Positions 1-4,008 of a stretch of DNA of 11,232 nucleotides are shown in pieces. The translations under genes and the position numbers were made by a program. Source of the stretch: Bacteroidales bacterium (lineage in GTDB: Bacteria > Bacteroidota > Bacteroidia > Bacteroidales > Paludibacteraceae); the NCBI GenBank assembly GCA_018066005.1, contig JAGHSG010000159.1:1-11232 (forward strand). The letters run 5' to 3'. Every line of letters starts with the position of its first letter. Position 1 is the stretch's first letter. The notes under the pieces were generated by a model. That model was not told the origin of the DNA. It saw only the letters and a list, made by a program, of their open reading frames with translations, and did no database searches.

Positions 1-6
1 TCTCCC

Positions 7-31
7 ACAGACTACACAGACTACACAGACT
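7..31. repeat. Short tandem repeat, 9-bp unit ACAGACTAC
   Basis: Nearly three head-to-tail copies of ACAGACTAC (7-15, 16-24, then a partial copy 25-30), followed by a run of eight T. The array sits at the window edge, so its full length is unknown. No coding frame is evident. It looks like an intergenic simple repeat; no function can be assigned. Confidence 0.7.
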
Positions 32-79
32 TTTTTTTCTTGATACAAATAGAAGCAAATAGTACTTATTCATCCTTCT

Positions 80-177
80 ACCGCTGATGCGGTCTTATGT
101 GTTTTGCAGCCAAGCATCTTTTATAAGCAAGCTTCTAACGCCACTTTGCTTCTCAACCCACACCAACCTGCGTTGGT
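80..177. other. Intergenic region downstream of the ORF6N gene with two small hairpins
   Basis: Positions 1-277 contain no convincing gene on either strand. Two perfect hairpins with 4-base loops are present: ACCGC-TGAT-GCGGT at 80-93 and ACCAAC-CTGC-GTTGGT at 162-177. Neither is followed by a T-tract on the minus strand, so neither is a typical terminator for the ORF6N gene that ends at 278. They could stabilise its 3' end, but that is only a possibility. Confidence 0.4.
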
Positions 178-277
178 ACGAAGTATGCATAAGTAGCAAA
201 TAGATTCTTTAATCTTTTTATGTCAATAAGTTTATCATGTATTAGTTAGCAATAAGCAAAGGATGTACTATTTTGGG

Positions 278-982
278 TTACTCTATCGTCTCATCGCCAA
301 AGCCAATTCTGCGACGGGGATGGAGTGATGGACGGGCTGTAAAGGATTGCAATGCCTGATGAATAGCGTCTAATTCCTGACGCAGTTCGTCCGTTTGAGC
401 ATTCGTGTCTGCAATACTGTTATTTATTGCATCCTCCAGCATCTTCATCCGTGTACGAAGTTCGTCAATGGCAAGTGTGTTCTCACGAGATTCTGTGATG
501 ATATGTCGAACCGCAACAAATGCTCGCATAATGGAGATGTTTACTTCAATGGCAGTCTTACTATGCAATACAGATGAAAGCATAGCCACCCCTTGCTCCG
601 TAAATGCGTACGGAAGAACAGGACGTCCACCTTTGGACTTAAGCATCTTCTGCATCATTACGGACTGGTCGCTATTGTATTGATTATTAGTGTCTTGCTC
701 GGGGTTAGTCACAATTTGTGACCAACCTTCTTGGTTTATAATCAAAAGTTTTGATCTTAAACTTGCAAGTTCTGCACGACTGAGTTGAAACATAAAATCT
801 TCCGGAAAACGATCAATATTTCTTTTTACCGCTTGATTCAAGACCTTGGTTTCAACACCATACATCTGCGCAAGTTGAGAATCCAACAGAACCTGCTTCC
901 CTCGTAACGTTACAATGGCATGCTGCACGGCATCTACAGTAGATGCAACATTTTGTTTTACTATGTCGGTCTTTTTAGACAT
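278..982 (-). CDS. ORF6N domain-containing DNA-binding protein
   Basis: A 234-residue protein. Residues about 19-140 match the ORF6N domain, found in phage and mobile-element regulatory proteins and in many Bacteroidales chromosomal genes, where it is thought to bind DNA. Seen features: the N-terminal block VTLRGKQVLLDSQLAQMYGV, then NRNID-like RNIDRFPEDFMFQLS, and the family signature LPYAFTEQGVAMLSSVL near 123-139. Between these, residues about 78-117 form a hydrophilic stretch (rich in N, Q, S, D) that is longer than the short linker usual in this family. The C-terminal part (about 165-215) is charged and heptad-like, suggesting a coiled coil, and ends in an RRR tail. No signal peptide. 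The ATG at 980-982 is chosen because the domain begins shortly after it. No Shine-Dalgarno site is visible. The gene stands alone with its own promoter (1129-1160) and a leader of about 140 nt carrying palindromes. The cellular role is unknown. Confidence 0.85.
   Translation of the reverse strand: MSKKTDIVKQNVASTVDAVQHAIVTLRGKQVLLDSQLAQMYGVETKVLNQAVKRNIDRFPEDFMFQLSRAELASLRSKLLIINQEGWSQIVTNPEQDTNNQYNSDQSVMMQKMLKSKGGRPVLPYAFTEQGVAMLSSVLHSKTAIEVNISIMRAFVAVRHIITESRENTLAIDELRTRMKMLEDAINNSIADTNAQTDELRQELDAIHQALQSFTARPSLHPRRRIGFGDETIE
708..722. promoter_or_regulatory. 15-bp palindrome inside the ORF6N gene
   Basis: GTCACAATTTGTGAC is a perfect palindrome (7+1+7). It lies in the part of the gene encoding the unusual linker (around residues 87-92). 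It shares 13 of 15 bases with the palindrome at 1048-1062 in the leader of the same gene. Two matching palindromes, one upstream and one within the gene, are what an autoregulator's operators could look like. Binding is inferred only. Confidence 0.4.
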
Positions 983-1011
983 TACTTTTTTGGGGTTAGT
1001 TGTTTTTTGGG

Positions 1012-1062
1012 GGTGCCAATTTGGTACCTTAAAGAAATTGTTTGGACATCACAATTTGTGAT
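1012..1062. promoter_or_regulatory. Palindromes in the leader of the ORF6N gene (candidate operators)
   Basis: Two palindromes lie between the ORF6N promoter and its start codon. ATCACAATTTGTGAT (1048-1062) is perfect over 7+1+7 bases. GGTGCCAATTTGGTACC (1012-1028) has 8-base arms with one mismatch. Both share the core CAATTTG. They begin 30 and 66 nt upstream of the ATG and fall within the untranslated leader if the promoter at 1129-1160 is correct. Operator sites for the encoded ORF6N protein, or RNA structure, are both possible. Confidence 0.45.
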
Positions 1063-1128
1063 TTCCATTCCATAATTTGTATTGTGTGTGTTAATATGCG
1101 TGCGCGATATATAATATCAATCGGGAGT

Positions 1129-1160
1129 GCAAAATTACTGCTTTTCGCGCACATACACAA
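1129..1160 (-). promoter_or_regulatory. Bacteroidota-type promoter for the ORF6N gene
   Basis: On the minus strand there is a -7 element TAATTTTGC (1129-1137), matching TAnnTTTGC, and a -33 TTG (1158-1160) exactly 20 nt upstream. This fits the promoter form known for Bacteroides primary sigma factor. GC-rich arms (CGCGC and GCGCG) flank the -33 site, so a repressor site could overlap it. The predicted leader to the ATG at 982 is about 140 nt. Confidence 0.65.
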
Positions 1161-1199
1161 TACGCGCAACATGCGCATATAGAAAAAAGTGATAGGCGA

Positions 1200-1216
1200 C
1201 TATTGATTATCAATAG
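1200..1216. repeat. Perfect palindrome CTATTGA-TTA-TCAATAG
   Basis: Seven-base arms around a 3-base centre, located upstream of the ORF6N promoter (in the sense of minus-strand transcription). There is no adjacent T-tract or gene that would explain it. It could be a protein-binding site. No known site is recognised. Confidence 0.4.
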
Positions 1217-1266
1217 GTTATGAGGAGTAAAATATAGACCGGAATAGAAGGAATACACAACCGATT

Positions 1267-1356
1267 ATGGCTATTGAGAAGCATTCTCATACTGATAAAA
1301 CGTTGATGGATGATGGAAGCTTGCTTACAATAAACCAACAAAGTGTTATCAGGTAA
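1267..1356 (+). CDS. Doubtful 29-residue open frame on the plus strand
   Basis: An ATG at 1267 opens a 29-codon frame ending at TAA 1354-1356 (begins MAIEKHSHTD, ends QQSVIR). It is the only plus-strand frame in the otherwise gene-free stretch 983-1600 that has a start and ordinary residue composition. A purine-rich GAAGGAA lies about 13 nt upstream, which is long for a ribosome site. No family is recognised, and chance is the likeliest explanation. It ends directly at the G10 tract. Confidence 0.12.
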   Translation: MAIEKHSHTDKTLMDDGSLLTINQQSVIR

Positions 1357-1374
1357 GGGGGGGGGGACACCCCC
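1357..1374. repeat. G10 homopolymer with adjoining C5 (slippage-prone hairpin)
   Basis: Ten G in a row (1357-1366), then ACA, then five C (1370-1374), able to fold as a G5/C5 hairpin. A tract of this length is prone to replication slippage. It is not inside a recognised gene, so any phase-variable effect would have to act on transcription or RNA structure. Confidence 0.6.
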
Positions 1375-1415
1375 TGCCATAATCGACTGCGTATTTTAAT
1401 AACTATGTTACCTAC

Positions 1416-1533
1416 ATTCGGAGGAATTGCGAGCAGAGCGAGCAAGGGAGTGCCGAATATAGAACGCTTACGCTAGTAGAACGGCACTAACGTGCCTAAT
1501 AGAACGGGCGGAGCCCTAATTGAACGCTACGCT
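1416..1533. repeat. Array of small hairpins joined by GAACG-type linkers, copy A
   Basis: From left to right: a long interrupted stem with arms ATTCGG (1416-1421) and CCGAAT (1453-1458) and an inner TTGC/GCAA pair; then AACGCT TACGCT; then GGCAC-TAAC-GTGCC (1483-1496); then GGGC-GGA-GCCC (1506-1516); then AACGCT ACGCT. The units are separated by TAGTAGAACG, TAATAGAACG or TAATTGAACG. The array is directly joined to the terminator at 1534-1573. A second copy lies at 2197-2254, sharing an identical 31-base segment (1479-1509 with 2198-2228). This is a dispersed intergenic repeat of REP-like character. Confidence 0.75.
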
Positions 1534-1573
1534 AAAATAAAAAAGCGGCAATATCGCTATTGATATTACCGCT
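1534..1573 (-). terminator. Intrinsic terminator downstream of the retropepsin-like gene
   Basis: On the minus strand, arms 1562-1573 and 1544-1555 pair over 12 positions with one mismatch and a 6-base loop. They are followed by TTTTTTATTTT (1534-1544). It begins 27 nt past the stop codon of the gene at 1601-1990. The stem closes with AGCGG/CCGCT, as in the terminator at 2255-2299, but the interior stem sequence differs. Confidence 0.85.
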
Positions 1574-1600
1574 AAATGTGATTGATTTATTGTAGGAGAA

Positions 1601-1990
1601 CTACTTTATTCCAAAATGGAAATGAAGGTAATCCGACATCGGTTCCAAAGAGAAAAGCCCCTGTTTGATAATGTCAAAACCCACAATAACAGGAGTGTCA
1701 TTCGTAGGCAGAATCATCACTTCTTGCTCAAAGCATTCGCCGGAAAGCAACTGCATCTTGCACATAGCAACCTCAACAGGAACAATACCGGATGCCGATT
1801 GCATATACATACCAACATCCCTACGCTCCAACTGAAGCCACGTTGCCAACTCATCAGAAACGCCGGACATCTCTGCTCCGGTGTCCCAAAGAGCACGTTT
1901 AGTGTACGTCGCTTTCCCAGCAATGGCATTCTCCAAACGGACGGGAAGCATAATTTGCTCGCTGTTCAAAGCCAAGTCCAAGTCTAACAT
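1601..1990 (-). CDS. Retropepsin-like aspartic protease family protein
   Basis: A 129-residue protein with the marks of a single-domain retropepsin-like protease. The catalytic loop WDTGAEMSGVS has D36-T37-G38 after a hydrophobic strand, and TPVIVGFDII (99-108) supplies the second hydrophobic-hydrophobic-Gly element. The length is about that of one retropepsin monomer, so an active enzyme would need to form a homodimer, as retroviral proteases do. There is no signal peptide or membrane segment, so a cytoplasmic location is likely. No integrase, reverse transcriptase or gag-like gene is nearby, so this is probably one of the free-standing bacterial members whose substrates are unknown. The ATG at 1988-1990 is used; an upstream frame starting at 2093 overlaps the first 92 nt. 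Promoter at 2110-2141, terminator at 1534-1573. Confidence 0.8.
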   Translation of the reverse strand: MLDLDLALNSEQIMLPVRLENAIAGKATYTKRALWDTGAEMSGVSDELATWLQLERRDVGMYMQSASGIVPVEVAMCKMQLLSGECFEQEVMILPTNDTPVIVGFDIIKQGLFSLEPMSDYLHFHFGIK

Positions 1991-2093
1991 CTTGTGAACC
2001 TTTAATACGGCTCACCAATACTTTGTGGACGTATCCATCGGGTATTACAACAGAATACCCACCCATGTGAACCTGTTTCATAATTTTATTCAT
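1899..2093 (-). CDS. Possible 64-residue upstream frame overlapping the retropepsin-like gene
   Basis: The first ATG after the promoter at 2110-2141 is at 2091-2093, not the start of the protease. The frame reads MNKIMKQVHMGGYSVV and continues to IKGSQ with protein-like composition. It then runs out of phase over the first 92 nt of the protease gene, where its residues look like off-frame translation. Possible readings are a short leader peptide that couples translation to the protease, a genuine small protein, or the N-terminus of an ancestral longer gene joined to the protease by a frameshift. No family is recognised for the first 34 residues. Confidence 0.3.
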   Translation of the reverse strand: MNKIMKQVHMGGYSVVIPDGYVHKVLVSRIKGSQDVRLGLGFEQRANYASRPFGECHCWESDVH

Positions 2094-2100
2094 TTTTGCG

Positions 2101-2141
2101 TTTTGCGACGCAAAAGTACAAAAATTATTCCACATACGCAA
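2101..2141 (-). promoter_or_regulatory. Promoter with overlapping 15-bp palindrome, retropepsin-like gene
   Basis: On the minus strand: -33 TTG (2139-2141), 20-nt spacer, and -7 TACTTTTGC (2110-2118), matching TAnnTTTGC. A perfect palindrome TTTTGCG-A-CGCAAAA (2101-2115) overlaps the -7 element and the expected start of transcription. The sequence around -33 (ACATACGCAAG on the plus strand, 2132-2142) is identical to that of the promoter at 3953-3984. The leader before the first ATG (2093) would be short. Confidence 0.7.
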
Positions 2142-2162
2142 GTTTTTTGCAAAAAATTACAC

Positions 2163-2190
2163 AAAAAAAAGCCGTTTTGCGGATTTTTTT
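2163..2190. terminator. A-tract/T-tract hairpin, possible bidirectional terminator
   Basis: A8 (2163-2170), then CCG-TTTTG-CGG (2172-2182), then T7 (2184-2190). The GC core is only three pairs, extended by A-T pairs after a G/A mismatch. It lies between the repeat array (copy B) and the protease promoter and could block residual read-through in either direction. It is weaker than the two clear terminators nearby. Confidence 0.4.
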
Positions 2191-2196
2191 GTGTAT

Positions 2197-2254
2197 TGAA
2201 CGGCACTAACGTGCCTAATAGAACGGGCAAAAGCCTTAATAGAACGCTGACGCT
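2197..2254. repeat. Array of small hairpins joined by GAACG-type linkers, copy B
   Basis: Contains GGCAC-TAAC-GTGCC (2202-2215), GGGC-AAAA-GCCT (2225-2236) and AACGCT G ACGCT (2243-2254), separated by TAATAGAACG linkers. It matches copy A over an identical 31 bases, then diverges inside the GGGC hairpin loop while keeping the pairing. It rejoins identity in the 20 bases ACGCTAAAATAAAAAAGCGG (2250-2269) that lead into the terminator. As with copy A, it sits immediately beyond the terminator of a minus-strand gene. Confidence 0.75.
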
Positions 2255-2299
2255 AAAATAAAAAAGCGGTAAAAACCACTTGAATGGATTTTTACCGCT
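2255..2299 (-). terminator. Intrinsic terminator of the toxin-antitoxin operon
   Basis: On the minus strand, arms 2285-2299 and 2265-2278 pair over 14 bases with one bulged base at 2288. They are followed by TTTTTTATTTT (2255-2265). It begins 20 nt beyond the last codon of the broken PIN gene and would end the transcript that starts at the promoter near 3416. Confidence 0.85.
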
Positions 2300-2318
2300 A
2301 AAGGGAATGAGTAGAAAT

Positions 2319-2508
2319 TTAGAGTTGTTTGATGAAATCAACTAATTTGATTACTTCCACTTTAGGCCACGGGATTTGCTTCAATGGATTACGTATTGAC
2401 ACACAAACTTATTTTGCCCGCAAAAACATCTGTCCATACCTTATGATACGGACTCTTTGTGGGCAACGCTTGTAATAAACAATTTGTATCAAGAACGATG
2501 TACCGCAT
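2319..2508 (-). pseudogene. PIN-domain toxin gene with internal deletion and frame change
   Basis: The start MRYIVLDTNCLLQALP is a typical PIN-domain N-terminus, with the first catalytic aspartate in LDTN. It runs for 39 codons to LCVNT and hits TAA at 2389-2391. Directly beyond, in another frame, bases 2387-2319 encode PLKQIPWPKVEVIKLVDF and then IKQL-stop, which reads like the last strand and helix of the same family. Full-length relatives are about 135-140 residues, so roughly 75-80 central residues are absent, including the other acidic active-site positions. The remnant is 190 bp (63 codons plus one base), so the two ends are out of phase. PIN proteins of this type are RNases acting as toxins; this copy cannot make an active enzyme. 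The ATG at 2506-2508 overlaps the antitoxin gene by 20 nt, the usual arrangement of such pairs. An upstream extension to 2616 is off-frame with the antitoxin and was not used. Confidence 0.8.
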
Positions 2509-2719
2509 GACGATAAGGTGTACGCATACGTTCATTACCCCATTGTTCAACGACTTGCTCGTTGATAGTACCTTTGTCCCACATTGCGTCAATGGCTTTT
2601 TGAGCCTTGTCAGCAAAATAGTGGGCTAACATATCACGAAAACTGATATATTCGGCCTCATTCTCAATTCCTCTAACCAGATTAAGTATATCCAGTTGAG
2701 CCATTTGCGAATAACTCAT
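2489..2719 (-). CDS. Antitoxin of a PIN-type toxin-antitoxin pair
   Basis: A 76-residue protein, MSYSQMAQLDILNLVRG to TPYRHAVHRS, of the kind that precedes PIN toxins in Bacteroidales. It is mainly helical and charged, with a central FRDMLAHYFADKAQKAID segment. No DNA-binding motif is certain by eye. It would normally bind and inactivate the PIN RNase encoded downstream. The 20-nt overlap with the PIN start (2508) supports pairing, but that partner is broken here, so the antitoxin is an orphan in cis. It lies 17 nt after the hepT stop codon and probably shares its transcript. The ATG at 2717-2719 has no Shine-Dalgarno site, only an A/T-rich leader. The antitoxin role rests on gene arrangement and family resemblance. 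Confidence 0.7.
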   Translation of the reverse strand: MSYSQMAQLDILNLVRGIENEAEYISFRDMLAHYFADKAQKAIDAMWDKGTINEQVVEQWGNERMRTPYRHAVHRS

Positions 2720-2736
2720 AATTACTTATTTTTGGA

Positions 2737-3123
2737 TTATATTAAACTACGCTGAAGAACCTTAATGGCATTCTTCAAAGGAACTAAATCGTTTTTGATG
2801 GTGGAAAAGATATAGTCTATATCTATTTCGAAATAACCATGTGCTATGTGATTTCTCATAGATTTAATCTCTTGCCATGGAATGTCAGGACATAGATTAA
2901 GAAAATCTATACCTGCTCGCTTTTCTAACTGCTTCACAGCCTCTCCAATAGCTTGAATAAGCATACAATTAGCAGATAGTAATTGCATACCTGCGGACGA
3001 TTTAGGCCAAACATCAGCATCCTGAATGTCCTTATTCCAATCAAGCAACATATCAATCGTCTCCTCTATCTTTTGTAGAGTGGCTAAAACGATTTCTTTG
3101 TTATCAGAAGACATTGATACCAT
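2737..3123 (-). CDS. hepT: HepT-like HEPN-domain ribonuclease toxin
   Basis: A 128-residue helical protein of the HepT (DUF86) family. The diagnostic RX4HXY motif is present as R90-N-H-I-A-H95-G-Y97, preceded by PWQEIKSM and followed by a D-rich helix (FEIDIDYIFSTIKNDLVPLK). HepT toxins are RNases. In the studied HEPN-MNT pairs the cognate MNT protein silences HepT by attaching AMP to the Tyr of this motif, which is kept here. The gene overlaps the end of mntA by 20 nt using the ATG at 3121-3123, or by 11 nt using the in-frame ATG at 3112-3114. Either start gives an almost identical product, and the overlap implies coupled translation. It appears intact, the only undamaged toxin of the three in this cluster. 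Confidence 0.85.
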   Translation of the reverse strand: MVSMSSDNKEIVLATLQKIEETIDMLLDWNKDIQDADVWPKSSAGMQLLSANCMLIQAIGEAVKQLEKRAGIDFLNLCPDIPWQEIKSMRNHIAHGYFEIDIDYIFSTIKNDLVPLKNAIKVLQRSLI

Positions 3124-3397
3124 CTCTTTCTACTTGTTTTTTAAATAATGGAGTTAATCCTCTATGATTCCGTATTAAATCAACATCGCAACCGAGCAGT
3201 TGGTTTAAGTATAATTCTGCCCCTCCCACTTGCCGAAGAGTTGGAGGCATCTCTACAAATAAATCCACATCACTTCCTTCATGTTGTTCGCCACGAGCAA
3301 CAGAACCAAATAAGCGCATCATTGTGATACCATATTTAGTTTTTAACTCATCAGCGTGTTGCTGAAGAAGGGTAATATAATCTTCTGCTTTTTTCAT
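3104..3397 (-). CDS. mntA: MntA-like nucleotidyltransferase antitoxin
   Basis: A 97-residue minimal nucleotidyltransferase. It contains the GSX10DXD motif: G31-S32, then D43-V-D45 (LFGSVARGEQHEGSDVDLF), and a third acidic residue in CDVDLIRN (D73). Proteins of this class (MNT) use ATP to AMPylate the Tyr in the RX4HXY motif of HepT and so act as its antitoxin. The hepT gene follows with overlapping ends, which fixes the pairing. The start at 3395-3397 is chosen because the domain begins at once and the promoter-like TACTTTTGC lies just upstream; the longer open frame to 3604 belongs to other sequence (the HEPN remnant) read out of frame. The stop is TGA inside the hepT start region. Confidence 0.87.
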   Translation of the reverse strand: MKKAEDYITLLQQHADELKTKYGITMMRLFGSVARGEQHEGSDVDLFVEMPPTLRQVGGAELYLNQLLGCDVDLIRNHRGLTPLFKKQVERDGINVF

Positions 3398-3406
3398 TTT
3401 TTTGCG

Positions 3407-3447
3407 TTTTGCGATGCAAAAGTACACTTTTTTTGCATATTTCGATT
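3407..3447 (-). promoter_or_regulatory. Promoter region with TTTTGCG palindrome, mntA/hepT operon
   Basis: The -7 element TACTTTTGC (3416-3424, minus strand) matches TAnnTTTGC, but no TTG is found 19-21 nt upstream, so the -33 half is poor. The palindrome TTTTGCG-A-TGCAAAA (3407-3421, one mismatched pair) overlaps the -7 element, as at the promoters near 2110 and 3953. The leader to the ATG at 3397 would be about 10-15 nt. Autoregulation by a toxin-antitoxin complex is possible but unproven. Confidence 0.5.
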
Positions 3448-3465
3448 TTTCGGGTAGGGGGATAC

Positions 3466-3615
3466 CTATACTTCTAAAAGATATTGTGAAACCTGCTGCT
3501 TGAGAGGTTCTATATCGCGCTCTATAACAGACCAAACATGTCCGGGACTGATGGCATAATAACCATGCACCAAAACATGCCGCATAGAAATAATATCTCT
3601 CCAATTCTTCTTTGG
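3466..3615 (-). pseudogene. C-terminal remnant of a second HepT-like HEPN toxin
   Basis: Immediately after the TAG stop of the upstream nucleotidyltransferase (3616-3618), the same frame continues for 49 codons: PKKNWRDIISMRHVLVHGYY to QVSQYLLEV, then TAG at 3466-3468. It aligns with the end of the intact HepT in this window (its PWQEIKSMRNHIAHGY onward) and keeps the motif as R-HVLV-H-G-Y. Everything before this, about 80 residues including the N-terminal helices, is missing. The only internal ATG lies in the ISMRHV segment, so no independent HEPN domain could be made. A deletion that removed the 5' part of hepT and left the upstream MNT gene whole is the simplest explanation. Read-through of the TAG would give an MNT-HEPN tail fusion. 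Confidence 0.8.
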
Positions 3616-3927
3616 CTATCCGTTGGCTCTCTCATATATAAGCATTTTATCTTTGTTAACAGATGGAACGGCAAAAGGCAGAAGACCCCGTTCTTCTACC
3701 AAATCAACTGTACGCCCCAGTTGATCAGACAATTCGTTCATAATATGGCAGATGGTCAACAAAGACAATTTGTCACTATCGGTGTAAGTAACCAATAAAT
3801 CCACATCACTATTTTTTGTCTCTTCACCTCTGGAACAAGACCCAAACAAGTATGCACGCTCAATAGGTTGAGTGGCAAAATACCGTTGAATCTTAGGTAT
3901 CATCTTTTGTACTTCCTTGCTTGGCAT
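3616..3927 (-). CDS. Second MNT-type nucleotidyltransferase (orphan antitoxin)
   Basis: A 103-residue minimal nucleotidyltransferase. It shows the motif G29-S30 then D41-V-D43 (LFGSCSRGEETKNSDVDLLV) and a further aspartate in RTVDLVEE (D75), the full catalytic set. It ends in KDKMLIYERANG, a normal C-terminus for this group, so the gene looks complete. It is only distantly similar to the other MNT protein here. By family it would AMPylate and neutralise a HEPN RNase, but only a remnant of that partner follows. The ATG at 3925-3927 is used; an open extension to 3984 runs through the promoter and is unlikely to be translated. Transcription probably starts at the promoter at 3953-3984. Confidence 0.85.
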   Translation of the reverse strand: MPSKEVQKMIPKIQRYFATQPIERAYLFGSCSRGEETKNSDVDLLVTYTDSDKLSLLTICHIMNELSDQLGRTVDLVEERGLLPFAVPSVNKDKMLIYERANG

Positions 3928-3943
3928 AATTAGTGTTTTTTGA

Positions 3944-3984
3944 TTTTGCGGTGCAAAGGTACAAAAAAAAATCGACATACGCAA
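3944..3984 (-). promoter_or_regulatory. Promoter of the second MNT gene, embedded in the PUL terminator
   Basis: On the minus strand: -33 TTG (3982-3984), a 20-nt spacer, and -7 TACCTTTGC (3953-3961), a full match to TAnnTTTGC. The TTG lies in the loop of the terminator hairpin at 3963-4002, and the spacer is made of its downstream arm and T-tract. The palindrome TTTTGCG-G-TGCAAAG (3944-3958, imperfect) overlaps the -7 element. The predicted leader is about 20 nt. Confidence 0.7.
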
Positions 3985-4002
3985 GGGATGTCGATTTTTT
4001 TT
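3963..4002 (-). terminator. Intrinsic terminator of the PUL operon
   Basis: ATCGACAT (3971-3978) and ATGTCGAT (3988-3995) pair perfectly around a 9-base loop. The stem is extended by A8 on one side and T7 on the other. It lies 7 nt past the alpha-amylase stop codon. The A/T flanks make it able to terminate from either direction. Confidence 0.85.
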
Positions 4003-4008
4003 GATGGA

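Noticed and set aside
1097..1180. GC-rich alternating segments around the ORF6N promoter considered as an invertible promoter
   Set aside because: The arms (ATATGCGTGCGCG and CGCGC...GCGCATAT) match only partly and no site-specific recombinase gene is in the window.
1416..2260. Regularly spaced short repeats considered as a CRISPR array
   Set aside because: The repeated units are only about 10 bases of linker plus hairpins, with no constant 25-37 base repeat or unique spacers, and no cas gene is present.
2090..2341. Open frame of 83 codons on the minus strand
   Set aside because: It runs through a terminator, the hairpin array and a promoter, and its composition (runs of F, L, K, N) reflects the A/T tracts. 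No family resemblance.
2509..2616. N-terminal extension of the PIN frame
   Set aside because: It overlaps the antitoxin gene in another frame, and the PIN domain starts naturally at MRYIVLDTN (2508).
3398..3604. N-terminal extension of the mntA frame
   Set aside because: This stretch is the HEPN remnant read out of frame plus the mntA promoter. The nucleotidyltransferase domain begins at 3397.
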